Part shown: piece after piece, positions 1 to 8,235 of the stretch
Layout of the letters: the number at the start of each line of letters is the position of its first letter
Numbering within the stretch: position 1 is the stretch's first letter
Assembly: GCF_003987355.1 (NCBI RefSeq)
Contig: NZ_PIPR01000001.1
Span: 1,550,001 to 1,614,000, forward strand
DNA length: 64,000 nucleotides
Direction of reading: 5' to 3'
From: Pseudidiomarina aestuarii
GTDB taxonomy: Bacteria; Pseudomonadota; Gammaproteobacteria; Enterobacterales; Alteromonadaceae
Notes under the pieces: model-generated
What the model saw: only the letters and a program-made list of their open reading frames with translations
Told to the model about the DNA's origin: nothing
Database searches by the model: none
Position numbers and translations under genes: made by a program

Positions 1-475
1 ACATGTTGGCGCGCGCCACGTTGTGATCACCGATGTGAACCCGTATCGACTCGAGCTCGCCGAAAAAATGGGTGCGACGCGTGCGGTGGATGTGACGAAA
101 ACAAAATTACGGGATGTCATGTCTGAACTCGGAATGAAAGAAGGCTTCGACGTCGGTTTGGAAATGTCTGGCGTGCCATCTGCCTTCGCAAGTATGTTGG
201 AAACCATGAATCATGGTGGCAAGATTGCCATGTTGGGCATTCCACCGACTGCTGTTGCGATTGATTGGAACCAGGTTATTTTCAAAGGTCTAGTGATCAA
301 AGGAATTTACGGTCGCGAGATGTTTGAGACTTGGTACAAAATGGCGAGCTTGTTGCAGTCTGGTCTTGATTTGTCACCGATACTGACGCATCAAATGCCA
401 GTCGATGATTTCCAAAAAGGCTTCGACATTATGACCTCAGGTCAATCAGGCAAAGTTATCTTAAACTGGGATTAA
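1..475 (+). CDS. tdh: L-threonine 3-dehydrogenase, C-terminal part (cut by window edge)
   Basis: Zinc-dependent medium-chain dehydrogenase that oxidises L-threonine to 2-amino-3-ketobutyrate in threonine catabolism. The reading frame is open from base 2, so the start lies upstream; about 157 of the usual ~341 residues are visible. The visible part begins in the Rossmann fold ([18 protein letters not shown]) and continues through the NAD-binding half to the end (SGKVILNWD), which matches the Tdh C-terminus. Three bases separate its stop from glpE. The N-terminal zinc ligands are outside the window. Identification is by family similarity recalled from memory and is strong. Confidence 0.9.
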   Translation, partial: HVGARHVVITDVNPYRLELAEKMGATRAVDVTKTKLRDVMSELGMKEGFDVGLEMSGVPSAFASMLETMNHGGKIAMLGIPPTAVAIDWNQVIFKGLVIKGIYGREMFETWYKMASLLQSGLDLSPILTHQMPVDDFQKGFDIMTSGQSGKVILNWD

Positions 476-478
476 AGC

Positions 479-802
479 ATGGCGGATTTTTCGCGCATCA
501 ATACAGAGACAGCGCATCAACTCTGGGAAGCGGGAACCGCCCGCTTCGTAGATATTCGTGATGAACGTTCATTTGCTGCTGGGCATATTCCACGTTCGTT
601 GCGTTTGACCGATGCAAATGTCGTTGAGTTCTTAGACTCACTCGAGGATGATGAAGCCGTAGTGGTAGTCTGTTACCACGGTAATAGCAGCCAAGGCGCC
701 GCGCAATATTTGGCGCATCAGGGTATTGAGCAAGTCAGCAGTTTAGATGGCGGATTTACCGCTTGGGGCCAACTTTTTCCAGAGGCAGTGGAGCGCGGTT
801 AG
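479..802 (+). CDS. glpE: Thiosulfate sulfurtransferase GlpE (single-domain rhodanese)
   Basis: Transfers sulfane sulfur from thiosulfate to cyanide or other thiol acceptors such as thioredoxin; cytoplasmic. It is 107 residues, a single rhodanese domain as in E. coli GlpE (108 aa). The active-site loop is CYHGNSS with the catalytic cysteine at residue 65, the family position. An N-terminal rhodanese signature (VDIRDERSFAAGHIP) is present. It lies directly after tdh and its stop abuts the start of glpG, so the three genes are probably co-transcribed. The glpE-glpG linkage is conserved in enterics. Confidence 0.93.
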   Translation: MADFSRINTETAHQLWEAGTARFVDIRDERSFAAGHIPRSLRLTDANVVEFLDSLEDDEAVVVVCYHGNSSQGAAQYLAHQGIEQVSSLDGGFTAWGQLFPEAVERG

Positions 803-1642
803 ATGCAAAAATTACTGGCGACGTCGAATGCAGCCATGATGGCAGAACTTCATGCTTATCTTCGGCAACGTGGCATTCCGGTCACCGTCAGTGAAAATGG
901 TAACCAGCTCGAACTGTGGTTAACGCAGTCCAGTTACAAAGCACTCGCGAAAGAGTTGATCACCGAGTTTAAAAACAATCCGCAGCCCCTCGAACCCGTC
1001 GAGAGTTCGTCTGCATCACAACCCACTCGCTCATCTGCAAACCGCACTGGCCCCTCGATCTGGCGCCAAATGCGCAGTCAGGCTGGTGCAGTCACTCTAG
1101 GTTTCGCAGTGTTAGTCGTTGCAGTCTATTTGGGCCTGCAAACACCCGCCGCAGAAGCGCTTTTTGCGACCCTTCGTATCAGCGATTATTTTGATGTATT
1201 GCCGTGGACACAACCCTGGCGGCTCGTCACTCCTGCATTACTTCATTTTAGTCTGCTACATATTCTGTTTAATGTGTTCTGGTGGTGGTATCTCGGCGGT
1301 CGTTTCGAAAAACTCTACGGCTCCGTGTGGTTGGTGCTAGCCCTGCTCGTCACAGCGATTATTTCTAATGTGTCACAGTTCTTGGTGAGTGGCCCCTATT
1401 TCGGTGGGCTGTCTGGTGTCGTCTATGGGCTGTTTGGTTGTGCCGTGGTCCTGGCCTGGCAACGCCCATCGCACCCACTTTTTTTACCGCCTGGGCTGAT
1501 TGGTTTTATGCTTGTTTGGCTCGTGCTTGGCTATACCGATTTACTCTGGGTCAATGTAGCCAACACCGCGCATACGGCTGGACTTATTGCAGGCCTTGTT
1601 TTTGGTGCAAGCATGCGATTGCTAGCGTTACGTAAGCGATAG
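803..1642 (+). CDS. glpG: Rhomboid intramembrane serine protease GlpG
   Basis: Inner-membrane rhomboid protease that cleaves transmembrane segments of substrate proteins. The 279 residues start with a soluble cytoplasmic domain (about 1-90), followed by six or so hydrophobic helices. Catalytic serine 204 is in GGLSGVVYG and catalytic histidine 257 is in ANTAHTAGL, close to S201/H254 of E. coli GlpG. The conserved HxxxN stretch of the second membrane helix (LLHILFNVFW) is also visible. The start codon immediately follows the glpE stop. The linker at about 60-85 is rich in Ser and Pro. Confidence 0.94.
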   Translation: MQKLLATSNAAMMAELHAYLRQRGIPVTVSENGNQLELWLTQSSYKALAKELITEFKNNPQPLEPVESSSASQPTRSSANRTGPSIWRQMRSQAGAVTLGFAVLVVAVYLGLQTPAAEALFATLRISDYFDVLPWTQPWRLVTPALLHFSLLHILFNVFWWWYLGGRFEKLYGSVWLVLALLVTAIISNVSQFLVSGPYFGGLSGVVYGLFGCAVVLAWQRPSHPLFLPPGLIGFMLVWLVLGYTDLLWVNVANTAHTAGLIAGLVFGASMRLLALRKR

Positions 1643-1645
1643 CTC

Positions 1646-2242
1646 ATGTCGACCACGCCGTTTCCAACCATCACATTTCCGGTTGTCAGCACCGGCGGAG
1701 AGGCTGAATGGTTAGCCCCATCTGAAGTACGTGTGCCTCTGAGTCAGCAACACGCGAATTGGTTACTCGACCCTGGCTCGTTAACAGCCAAACTCAAAGA
1801 ACTCAGTGTCGACTTTAGAGTACAAGTGCTGGGGCAACGTGAAACAACGTTACTCGCTGATGAAAAGCCTTGGCTCGGTGATGTTAAACGCGCCGCAGTA
1901 CGCGAAGTGATTTTATGGTGTGATGGACAACCCTGGGTTTTTGCCCGCAGTGTGTTCCCGCCGAGCGCATTGGCCGCTCAACAACTCAGCTTAGGTACGC
2001 TCGGTGACAGCCCGTTGGGAGAACATTTGTTTCGACAACCCGACCTCGCTCGCAGTGCCATTGAGCTCTGTCGCTTAACCCCCACTTCGCGCGTCGGTCA
2101 GTTACACCAGCAACTGGGGTATCCGGCACACGAACTATGGGGTCGTCGCAGCTGCTTCTACGCAGCCAATCAAACCGTATTGGTAGCGGAAGTATTTCTT
2201 GGCGCTGCTAAACTGTATTCAGAATCACCATCACAAGGATAG
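1646..2242 (+). CDS. ubiC: Chorismate--pyruvate lyase UbiC
   Basis: Converts chorismate to 4-hydroxybenzoate and pyruvate, the first committed step of ubiquinone synthesis; cytosolic. It has 198 residues against about 165 in E. coli, the extra length being N-terminal. Family signatures are VREVILWCDGQPWVFARS and, later, DSPLGEHLFRQPDLARSAIE, with the arginine and glutamate expected near the product-binding site. It sits three bases after glpG and two bases before ubiA, which uses its product, so the functional pairing supports the call. Confidence 0.92.
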   Translation: MSTTPFPTITFPVVSTGGEAEWLAPSEVRVPLSQQHANWLLDPGSLTAKLKELSVDFRVQVLGQRETTLLADEKPWLGDVKRAAVREVILWCDGQPWVFARSVFPPSALAAQQLSLGTLGDSPLGEHLFRQPDLARSAIELCRLTPTSRVGQLHQQLGYPAHELWGRRSCFYAANQTVLVAEVFLGAAKLYSESPSQG

Positions 2243-2244
2243 CT

Positions 2245-3111
2245 ATGCGTTGGTTTTCACCGGATCGTTTACATGCATACTGGCGCTTGATGCGAGCCGA
2301 TCGCCCTATTGGCACCTATTTACTGGCGTGGCCAACCCTCATGGCGTTGCTCATTGCGGGATCAGGTGAACCTTCATTACGCGTCGTTGTGCTGTTTATG
2401 ATAGGTGTGTTTATCATGCGCTCAGCAGGGTGTGTGATTAATGATTTTGCCGACCGTAAAATTGACGGACATGTCACCCGTACACAGCTGCGTCCACTCG
2501 CTACTGGTGAGTTGGTGGCATGGCAGGCACTCCTGTTGTTTGTACTCCTTTTGACTATCGCGCTGTTTATTGTCCTGCAATTTAATCAGCAAACCTTGTG
2601 GCTGAGCCTCGGGGCCGTTGCGGTAGCAACCCTGTACCCGTTTTGCAAACGCTTTACCCAGCTCCCTCAACTGGTGCTGGGCATTGCGTTTAGTTTTGGC
2701 ATTCTGATGGCGTTCACAGCTCTCGATCAAGGCTTGCCTATAGCAGCTTGGATACTCTTCGTAACGAATGTTGTATGGACCACGGCATACGATACCGAAT
2801 ACGCCATGGCAGACCGCTCAGATGATGTGAAAATTGGCGTTAAATCGACAGCGATTTTATTTGGCGGTTATGACCGCGCCATGATTGCCCTACTGCAATT
2901 ACTGACGCTAGCAGGGTTTGCAGGGCTGGGCTGGCATTTGCAGTTCGGCTGGATTTTTTGGTTAAGCTTGATCATTGTTGCCATCCTCTTTGCTTGGCAA
3001 CAAAAAATGATCTGGTGGCGAGAACCGCCGCGTTGTTTCGCGGCGTTCCTGCACAATAATCATGTGGGTTACGTGTTGACGTTAGGTATTGCTATCGATT
3101 ACTGGTTCTGA
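2245..3111 (+). CDS. ubiA: 4-hydroxybenzoate polyprenyltransferase UbiA
   Basis: Integral membrane enzyme that attaches the polyprenyl tail to 4-hydroxybenzoate in ubiquinone synthesis. The 288 residues contain about eight hydrophobic helices. Both Asp-rich prenyl-diphosphate/Mg sites are visible: NDFADRKIDGHV (about residues 68-79) and DTEYAMADRSDD (about 180-191). A ribosome-binding site (AAGGAT) precedes the ATG. Its last 30 bases overlap the end of convergent plsB, so no terminator separates the two genes. Confidence 0.95.
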   Translation: MRWFSPDRLHAYWRLMRADRPIGTYLLAWPTLMALLIAGSGEPSLRVVVLFMIGVFIMRSAGCVINDFADRKIDGHVTRTQLRPLATGELVAWQALLLFVLLLTIALFIVLQFNQQTLWLSLGAVAVATLYPFCKRFTQLPQLVLGIAFSFGILMAFTALDQGLPIAAWILFVTNVVWTTAYDTEYAMADRSDDVKIGVKSTAILFGGYDRAMIALLQLLTLAGFAGLGWHLQFGWIFWLSLIIVAILFAWQQKMIWWREPPRCFAAFLHNNHVGYVLTLGIAIDYWF

Positions 3112-5577
3112 ACTTAGAGCTTTTAATTGCAGCACCTGTTGTACCGATTGGCGAATAGTTTGCAGCACCGCAGGCTCTAACATGCAGTCAATCCGATCAC
3201 TAAATGGACCCACGCGCGCGTCCGCTTCAAATTGGCCGTCCGCATTCACCAGAATGAAAGCCTCTGACTTCAGCGTGCTGATGAGTCCACTGATAACTTT
3301 TCGGTCAAAGAACTCAGGCGCGTTGACACCATGCATGGCGCTCAAGCGCTCGGCTAATTGCACAGCATAACTCTCTAAATCATTGCGGCTTATCGCACCA
3401 GCTTGCTGCAACAGTTCAAGCACTATGGCATAACGCTGCAAGGTCTCACCCGCTGAGCGAGCGAGCAGCTGCAACTGGAAATACGCTTGGCTATCACGAC
3501 TGGGCGCCGCGTAGATAGCTTCGCCTTGCTGCGATTCTGTATGCGCTAACAATTGCATTTCATGCAACTGCTCAATCAAAGCTTGCGCCCACAATTGCAT
3601 CCGATCTCGCGAGTGACTGACAAACAATTCGTCCTGCAAGAGGGGTTGCATCTGCTCCAATAAGTCAGCTACCTCGGCAACAGTAAAGCGGTTGTAAGCC
3701 GTGGCGTATGCGGCGACCACGCAAGGCACAATCATCATGTGCATGATGTTATTTCGGTAGTAGGTCATGGCGATCGCATTCGTGCCTTCCAACTTGATCA
3801 TCTCACCGAGTTCATCTTGCTCAACCGAAAACTTGTCATGAATACTCGCCAACTGCCACAACTCCGCACCACTTTGATGTGGCACGTATGAGTCTTTGCT
3901 ATACGGCACTTCTCTCAGTAGCTTGGTGTAAATATTGAGCTGCGCGATGAGCTCTTCACGCGTCAACGCATGTTGCTCAGCACTCAGCAAAGCTAACGCT
4001 GACAGGTTCACACTATTGAGTGCGGCCGCGTCATTAATGCGATGCATGATCTGCTCAGCAAGAATATTGACGGTCGGCGTTAACCATTTGGGTCGCGATG
4101 GTTCTTCGGCGCCATGGGTAATCGCATCGCGCCAATCTGGCTGCAAAGTATCTAAGGTTTCGCCTAAATTGATCGGCTCACCGAAGGTCACAAAACCATG
4201 TCCAAAATTACGCAAATGACGCAACGTGCTGAGCACTTGGAACACCGATTCCTTCTCCTTCGACTTTCCTTTTAACTCTTTTAAGTAAGTACCCACTTCC
4301 ATGACATGCTCATAGCCAAGGTACACCGGCACAATCGACAATGGTCGAGTTTGACCACGCAGCATACCCTGCACAGTCATCGCAATCATGCCCGTTTTCG
4401 GAGCTAGCAAACGACCGGTGCGGCTGCGCCCACCCTCAGTGAAATACTCGACCGGGTAGCCCTTTTGGAAGAGCCGATTGAGATACTCTCGGAAAACAGC
4501 TGAATAGAGTTTATTGCCCTTAAAGCTGCGACGAATAAAGAACGCACCACCACGACGGAACAGTGGACCCGCCGGGAAGAAATCAAGGTTTACGCCAGCA
4601 GCGATATGCGGCGGAACTAGGCCCTCTTTATAAATCACGTAACTCAACAGCAGATAGTCCATATGGCTGCGGTGACATGGGACATAAATAACTTCGTGCC
4701 CAGCTTGTGCCAAGGCTCGAATCCGCTCACCACCTTCTATATGGATACCGTTGTAAATACGACTCCACAACCACGCCATAAAACGGTCGAGAATACGTAC
4801 CAGTGTTTCGCTATAGTTTGCTGCAATTTCATCGAGATACTTATAGGCAGTTTTGCGAGCTTGCTCGACGGAGACCTTTTTGCTCTTGGCTTCATCTTCT
4901 ATCGCTTTTTGCAGCGCTGCAGAATTGAGTAGGCTTTCAATCACCAACTCACGGTCCGTTACTTTAGGCCCAGCGACCGCGTGTCTGAGTCGCACAAAAT
5001 GCACCCGCGCAACCCGCGCTAATTTGTGGGCGATAACGCGGCTACTGCCGAACTTATCCGCCATATCACGGAGCTGGACTGGGCGACTCGCGCGAACCAA
5101 AATGTTGCGACCGGAAAAGAGAACCAACCAAAACTTGCGCCACATGCCGGGGTTATCCAAATCACCGACCATAGGCTTACCTTCACGGCGCTCTTGCCCT
5201 GACTTACGTCCCCAAAACACGCCAACGGGTACGAGTTGAACGGCGACACTTGAATCACGCTCATGGGCTTGCAGTAGTTGCTGGAACTCATCGACAGCGG
5301 CTTCGGCCTGCTGAGTTTCGGAAGGAGCAACATACATAAGTCGCGCAAACGACTGCCCATTGATCAATAGCGGCTCGTCAATACTTGGCAAATTAGCTTG
5401 AGCAAGAGCTGCTCGCGCTACCAGGTGGTCCGCGGCGGACGTCGAACGCATGATGTAAACCACTTGCTTGGTACCGACGGCTGATTGTTCGGTATCACGA
5501 TCAAGAATAATCTCAAATCGAGTCAAAAGCCGAATCGGCCAGTACAGCACTGTTCGCCAAAAAGCCTGCAACCTCAT
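3082..5577 (-). CDS. plsB: Glycerol-3-phosphate 1-O-acyltransferase PlsB
   Basis: Inner-membrane enzyme that makes lysophosphatidate from sn-glycerol-3-phosphate and acyl-ACP or acyl-CoA, the first step of phospholipid synthesis. At 831 residues it is close to E. coli PlsB (807). The acyltransferase motif I, CHRSHMDYLL (HxxxxD), lies near residue 303, followed by FFIRRSF, YFTEGGRSRTG and IVPVYLGYEHVME, the other three blocks. A GAGGA ribosome-binding site precedes the ATG at 5577. It is divergent from lexA and convergent with ubiA. The diacylglycerol kinase gene dgkA, which lies between plsB and lexA in E. coli, is absent here. Confidence 0.95.
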   Translation of the reverse strand: MRLQAFWRTVLYWPIRLLTRFEIILDRDTEQSAVGTKQVVYIMRSTSAADHLVARAALAQANLPSIDEPLLINGQSFARLMYVAPSETQQAEAAVDEFQQLLQAHERDSSVAVQLVPVGVFWGRKSGQERREGKPMVGDLDNPGMWRKFWLVLFSGRNILVRASRPVQLRDMADKFGSSRVIAHKLARVARVHFVRLRHAVAGPKVTDRELVIESLLNSAALQKAIEDEAKSKKVSVEQARKTAYKYLDEIAANYSETLVRILDRFMAWLWSRIYNGIHIEGGERIRALAQAGHEVIYVPCHRSHMDYLLLSYVIYKEGLVPPHIAAGVNLDFFPAGPLFRRGGAFFIRRSFKGNKLYSAVFREYLNRLFQKGYPVEYFTEGGRSRTGRLLAPKTGMIAMTVQGMLRGQTRPLSIVPVYLGYEHVMEVGTYLKELKGKSKEKESVFQVLSTLRHLRNFGHGFVTFGEPINLGETLDTLQPDWRDAITHGAEEPSRPKWLTPTVNILAEQIMHRINDAAALNSVNLSALALLSAEQHALTREELIAQLNIYTKLLREVPYSKDSYVPHQSGAELWQLASIHDKFSVEQDELGEMIKLEGTNAIAMTYYRNNIMHMMIVPCVVAAYATAYNRFTVAEVADLLEQMQPLLQDELFVSHSRDRMQLWAQALIEQLHEMQLLAHTESQQGEAIYAAPSRDSQAYFQLQLLARSAGETLQRYAIVLELLQQAGAISRNDLESYAVQLAERLSAMHGVNAPEFFDRKVISGLISTLKSEAFILVNADGQFEADARVGPFSDRIDCMLEPAVLQTIRQSVQQVLQLKALSSEPVIDSNT

Positions 5578-5683
5578 TCAACGTCCTCATCAAAGTAAAC
5601 GGTGACAGCATAGCACCAATAGTTGGCTATTCTGCCAGAAAAACCGTCGTGACTAAATATTTGGAAATTTACTAGAAAAAAAG

Positions 5684-5711
5684 TTGCGAAATGAAAACAC
5701 CTGTATATACT
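5684..5711 (+). promoter_or_regulatory. Candidate lexA promoter
   Basis: A -35-like TTGCGA at 5684-5689 and a -10-like TATACT at 5706-5711 are separated by 16 bases. The -10 element lies inside the first LexA box, the arrangement expected for a self-repressed lexA promoter. No transcript data; inferred from sequence. Confidence 0.55.
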
Positions 5712-5716
5712 CACAG
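5701..5716 (+). promoter_or_regulatory. LexA (SOS) box 1
   Basis: CTGTATATACTCACAG fits the gammaproteobacterial LexA operator CTG-N10-CAG with an AT-rich core. It overlaps the candidate -10 element of lexA. Together with the box at 5722 it mirrors the tandem operators of E. coli lexA. Confidence 0.88.
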
Positions 5717-5721
5717 TATCA

Positions 5722-5737
5722 CTGTATAGATAAACAG
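5722..5737 (+). promoter_or_regulatory. LexA (SOS) box 2
   Basis: CTGTATAGATAAACAG is a second CTG-N10-CAG operator, 21 bases centre to centre from the first (two helical turns) and only 8 bases upstream of the lexA ATG. The same-face spacing suggests cooperative or paired autorepression. Confidence 0.87.
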
Positions 5738-5745
5738 GTAATGAC

Positions 5746-6363
5746 ATGCGTCCCTTAACACCGCGTCAGCAAGAAATCTTGACCCTTATTAAAGATAACC
5801 TTGATGCCACTGGTATGCCGCCAACGCGGGCTGAAATAGCAACACGCTTGGGGTTCAAATCAGCAAATTCCGCTGAAGAACACCTAAAAGCACTTGCTAA
5901 GAAAGGTGTGATAGAGATGCTACCTGGCATGTCACGCGGTATTCGCATCATAGGTGACGAAGACGAGATGCCTGAAGGCTTACCCTTAGTTGGTCAAGTA
6001 GCCGCAGGTGAACCGATACTGGCGCAGCAGCATATCGAAAGTCATTATCGCGTCGATGAGAATTTGTTTAGGCCTCATGCTGATTTCCTCTTACGAGTAC
6101 AAGGCATGAGTATGAAAGATATTGGTATTTTGGATGGCGACTTGCTCGCTGTGCATAAGACTCAAGAAGCTCGAAATGGTCAAATCATTGTAGCCCGTGT
6201 GGACGATGACGTTACCGTGAAGCGGTTCGAGCGTAAGGGGAATACCATTTTATTACACCCAGAGAACGAAGAGTTTTCGCCAATTCAAGTGGATTTAACC
6301 CAGCAATATTTTACGGTCGAAGGGTTAGCGGTTGGCGTGATTCGTAATGGAGCGTGGTTATGA
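5746..6363 (+). CDS. lexA: SOS repressor LexA
   Basis: Transcriptional repressor of the SOS regulon; it self-cleaves when stimulated by RecA filaments. The 205 residues comprise an N-terminal winged helix-turn-helix (about 1-70, starting [12 protein letters not shown]) and a C-terminal S24 protease domain. The cleavage site is Ala87-Gly88 in GQVAAGEP; the catalytic serine is S122 (QGMSMKDIG) and the lysine K159 (DVTVKRFER). Two LexA boxes precede it. Its stop overlaps the start of the sulA-like gene (ATGA), so the two form an operon. Confidence 0.97.
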   Translation: MRPLTPRQQEILTLIKDNLDATGMPPTRAEIATRLGFKSANSAEEHLKALAKKGVIEMLPGMSRGIRIIGDEDEMPEGLPLVGQVAAGEPILAQQHIESHYRVDENLFRPHADFLLRVQGMSMKDIGILDGDLLAVHKTQEARNGQIIVARVDDDVTVKRFERKGNTILLHPENEEFSPIQVDLTQQYFTVEGLAVGVIRNGAWL

Positions 6364-6788
6364 GAAACTTTGATTCAGCTTACACAGCACAACAATTCTT
6401 GGAAACCGTTGAGAGTGCGCCTTGGAGTGGACAAGAGTCGGCACATTTAGCGACGCATCAATTTAATGATGTATTGCCACGCATTCAGGCGTTAGCGATG
6501 CGCACAAGCGAGTGGATTACAGTCATCGGCGGTACACGCCAAGTTATCGACGCAATGGTACAAAGTGGCATTAGCCGTGCTCGCATTCGCTGGGTAGCTG
6601 GTAAAACGCAAGATCAACGCGAATGGGCGACCGAACAAGCGTTATTGGCGAGCACCAGCAGCGTTGTATTGAGCTGGTTAGAAGACTTATCGCCGCGCAT
6701 GCAGCAGCGTTTGAAGATGGCGAGCAAAGTCAGTCACACCCACAGTTTTGTGTTTAATGCGCTTCCTTCACTTACCCCACTCCACTAA
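6360..6788 (+). CDS. sulA: SulA-like SOS cell-division inhibitor
   Basis: Likely binds FtsZ and blocks division during SOS. The start is taken at ATG 6360, which overlaps the lexA stop (ATGA), giving 142 residues. Similarity to SulA is seen in two places: a middle block ([15 protein letters not shown] ... ARIRWVAG) and the C-terminal block [18 protein letters not shown] followed by HSFVFNA, resembling the SulA 'GWLP-LS...RRLQLAA..GHTLGFIF' region. Operon placement behind lexA matches Vibrio/Shewanella-type genomes. Overall identity appears low, so the call relies on both pattern and context. A rho-independent terminator follows. Confidence 0.78.
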   Translation: MRNFDSAYTAQQFLETVESAPWSGQESAHLATHQFNDVLPRIQALAMRTSEWITVIGGTRQVIDAMVQSGISRARIRWVAGKTQDQREWATEQALLASTSSVVLSWLEDLSPRMQQRLKMASKVSHTHSFVFNALPSLTPLH

Positions 6789-6812
6789 ATCTGCGAGTGA
6801 AGGTTGTCCTTC

Positions 6813-6836
6813 GGGCTGCTTCGGCAGCCCTTTTTT
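6813..6836 (+). terminator. Rho-independent terminator of lexA-sulA
   Basis: Perfect 7-bp stem GGGCTGC/GCAGCCC closed by a stable TTCG tetraloop, followed by six T residues. It lies 24 bases after the sulA stop. Confidence 0.92.
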
Positions 6837-7100
6837 ATGCATGTTTTTTCTCTTATCCTTAAATTTTATTAACTTTGGCGGTGGCTTTTTCGTCACGTCA
6901 TGGTATTTTGTTTCAGCAGCTTACTGCTAACACAAAAACAAATAATAAGACTGATACAAAACAACAAAGGGTTAGTGGGGAAAGCGATTTTTCCTTTACC
7001 AGAAATGCTGTTCCTTTTTCTGCTCACCTCTTTGTTCTTCAGGCTCGCACTTCGGTGTTTTCGTGGTAGTCCACGTCGGAAGAATGAGAGGAGATGTCGC
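6837..7100. other. AT-rich leader between the lexA-sulA terminator and coxB
   Basis: No convincing gene is visible between the sulA stop (6788) and the coxB start (7101). After the terminator the region is AT-rich and probably carries the oxidase operon promoter and leader, but no -35/-10 pair stands out. A small perfect hairpin (CGTGG/CCACG, 7062-7075, loop TAGT) lies about ten bases upstream of the coxB ribosome-binding site. The coxB frame stays open leftwards to 6900, but that extension reads as leader rather than as protein. Confidence 0.5.
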
Positions 7101-8222
7101 GTGAGAACGAGACTCATCACCGCGCTCGTAGCAGGTTTACCCCTGGCTGCTAGTGCACAATCGCAATTCAATTTGACCCAAGGTGTCACAGATATAAGTA
7201 ATCGTGTGTATGACCTACACATGACCATCTTCTATATTTGTTGCATCATCGGCGTCATCGTTTTTGGGGCCATGTTTTGGTCCATGTTCCGCCATCGCAA
7301 ATCAAAAGGTCGCAAACCTGCGACTTTCCATGAGAACGTGAAGGTCGAAATCGCTTGGACCATAGTCCCCTTCTTGATTCTGGTTGGTATGGCCATTCCT
7401 GCCACATCCACTTTGATTGCTATGGAAGATGTGAGCGAATCGGAAGTCACCGTTTTAGTGACCGGCTCGCAGTGGAAATGGCATTACCGTTATTTTGACC
7501 ATGAGGTCGAGTATTTTAGTTTGCTTGCCACACCTCGTGATCAGATCACTAATCGGCTCGATAAAGGTGAGAATTACTTACTTGAAGTCGATCGTCCGTT
7601 AGTTATCCCTACTGGTAAGAAAGTTCGTTTCCTCATCACTTCTGACGACGTTATCCATTCTTGGTGGGTACCTGCATTTGCGGTGAAGAAAGATGCAAAC
7701 CCTGGCTTCATAAACGAAGCTTGGACTCGCGTTGATGAGCCCGGTATTTATCGTGGTCAGTGTGCCGAACTGTGTGGTAAAGATCACGGCTATATGCCAG
7801 TAGTGGTCATTGCGAAGGAACCAGCCGAGTATGAGGCTTGGATTACTGAGCAAGAAACGATTCAGCGCGAAGCCAAAGAAGAAGAGCAACGTCTCTTATC
7901 GATGTCTATGAGCATGGAAGAACTGATGGAACTCGGCGAACGAGTCTATTTAGGTAGCTGTGCAGCGTGTCATCAGCCCAATGGTCAAGGTATCCCGGGC
8001 GTATTCCCAAGCCTAGTAGGTACTGAAATGGTCAAGAACGACATTCCAGGCCATATCGACATTGTTGTGAACGGTAAAAACGGCACCGCAATGCAGGCAT
8101 TTGCTAACCAGCTTTCGTTGCGTGAAATCGCTGCGGTTGTTACCTACGAGCGAAATGCTTGGGGTAATGATACCGGAGACATCGTGCAAGCCGCCGATGT
8201 CAACGAATACGTGAATCAATAA
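7101..8222 (+). CDS. coxB: Cytochrome c oxidase subunit II with fused C-terminal cytochrome c domain
   Basis: Accepts electrons and passes them to the binuclear CuA centre of a heme-copper oxidase. The start is GTG 7101, preceded by GAGAGGAGAT, which exposes a signal peptide (VAGLPLAASAQS); 373 residues. Two membrane helices follow (about 42-65 and 85-107). The CuA ligands are in VIHSWW (H186) and QCAELCGKDHGYMP (C221, C225, H229, M232). A cytochrome c module follows with CAACH at 287-291, so this is a caa3-type subunit II with a tethered electron donor. First gene of the oxidase operon. Confidence 0.96.
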   Translation: MRTRLITALVAGLPLAASAQSQFNLTQGVTDISNRVYDLHMTIFYICCIIGVIVFGAMFWSMFRHRKSKGRKPATFHENVKVEIAWTIVPFLILVGMAIPATSTLIAMEDVSESEVTVLVTGSQWKWHYRYFDHEVEYFSLLATPRDQITNRLDKGENYLLEVDRPLVIPTGKKVRFLITSDDVIHSWWVPAFAVKKDANPGFINEAWTRVDEPGIYRGQCAELCGKDHGYMPVVVIAKEPAEYEAWITEQETIQREAKEEEQRLLSMSMSMEELMELGERVYLGSCAACHQPNGQGIPGVFPSLVGTEMVKNDIPGHIDIVVNGKNGTAMQAFANQLSLREIAAVVTYERNAWGNDTGDIVQAADVNEYVNQ

Positions 8223-8235
8223 GGGAGACTCGACT

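Noticed and set aside
4853-5239. 128-residue open frame on the plus strand inside plsB
   Set aside because: Fully contained in the well-supported plsB gene; the product is Ser/Arg/Thr-rich with no recognisable motif, typical of an antisense shadow.
5611-5635. Small palindrome AATAG-TTGG-CTATT upstream of plsB
   Set aside because: Only 5-bp arms in an AT-rich region; likely by chance and not clearly placed on a promoter.
6900-7100. Possible 67-residue N-terminal extension of coxB
   Set aside because: It lacks coding character, would bury the signal peptide, and GTG 7101 has a strong ribosome-binding site at the right distance.
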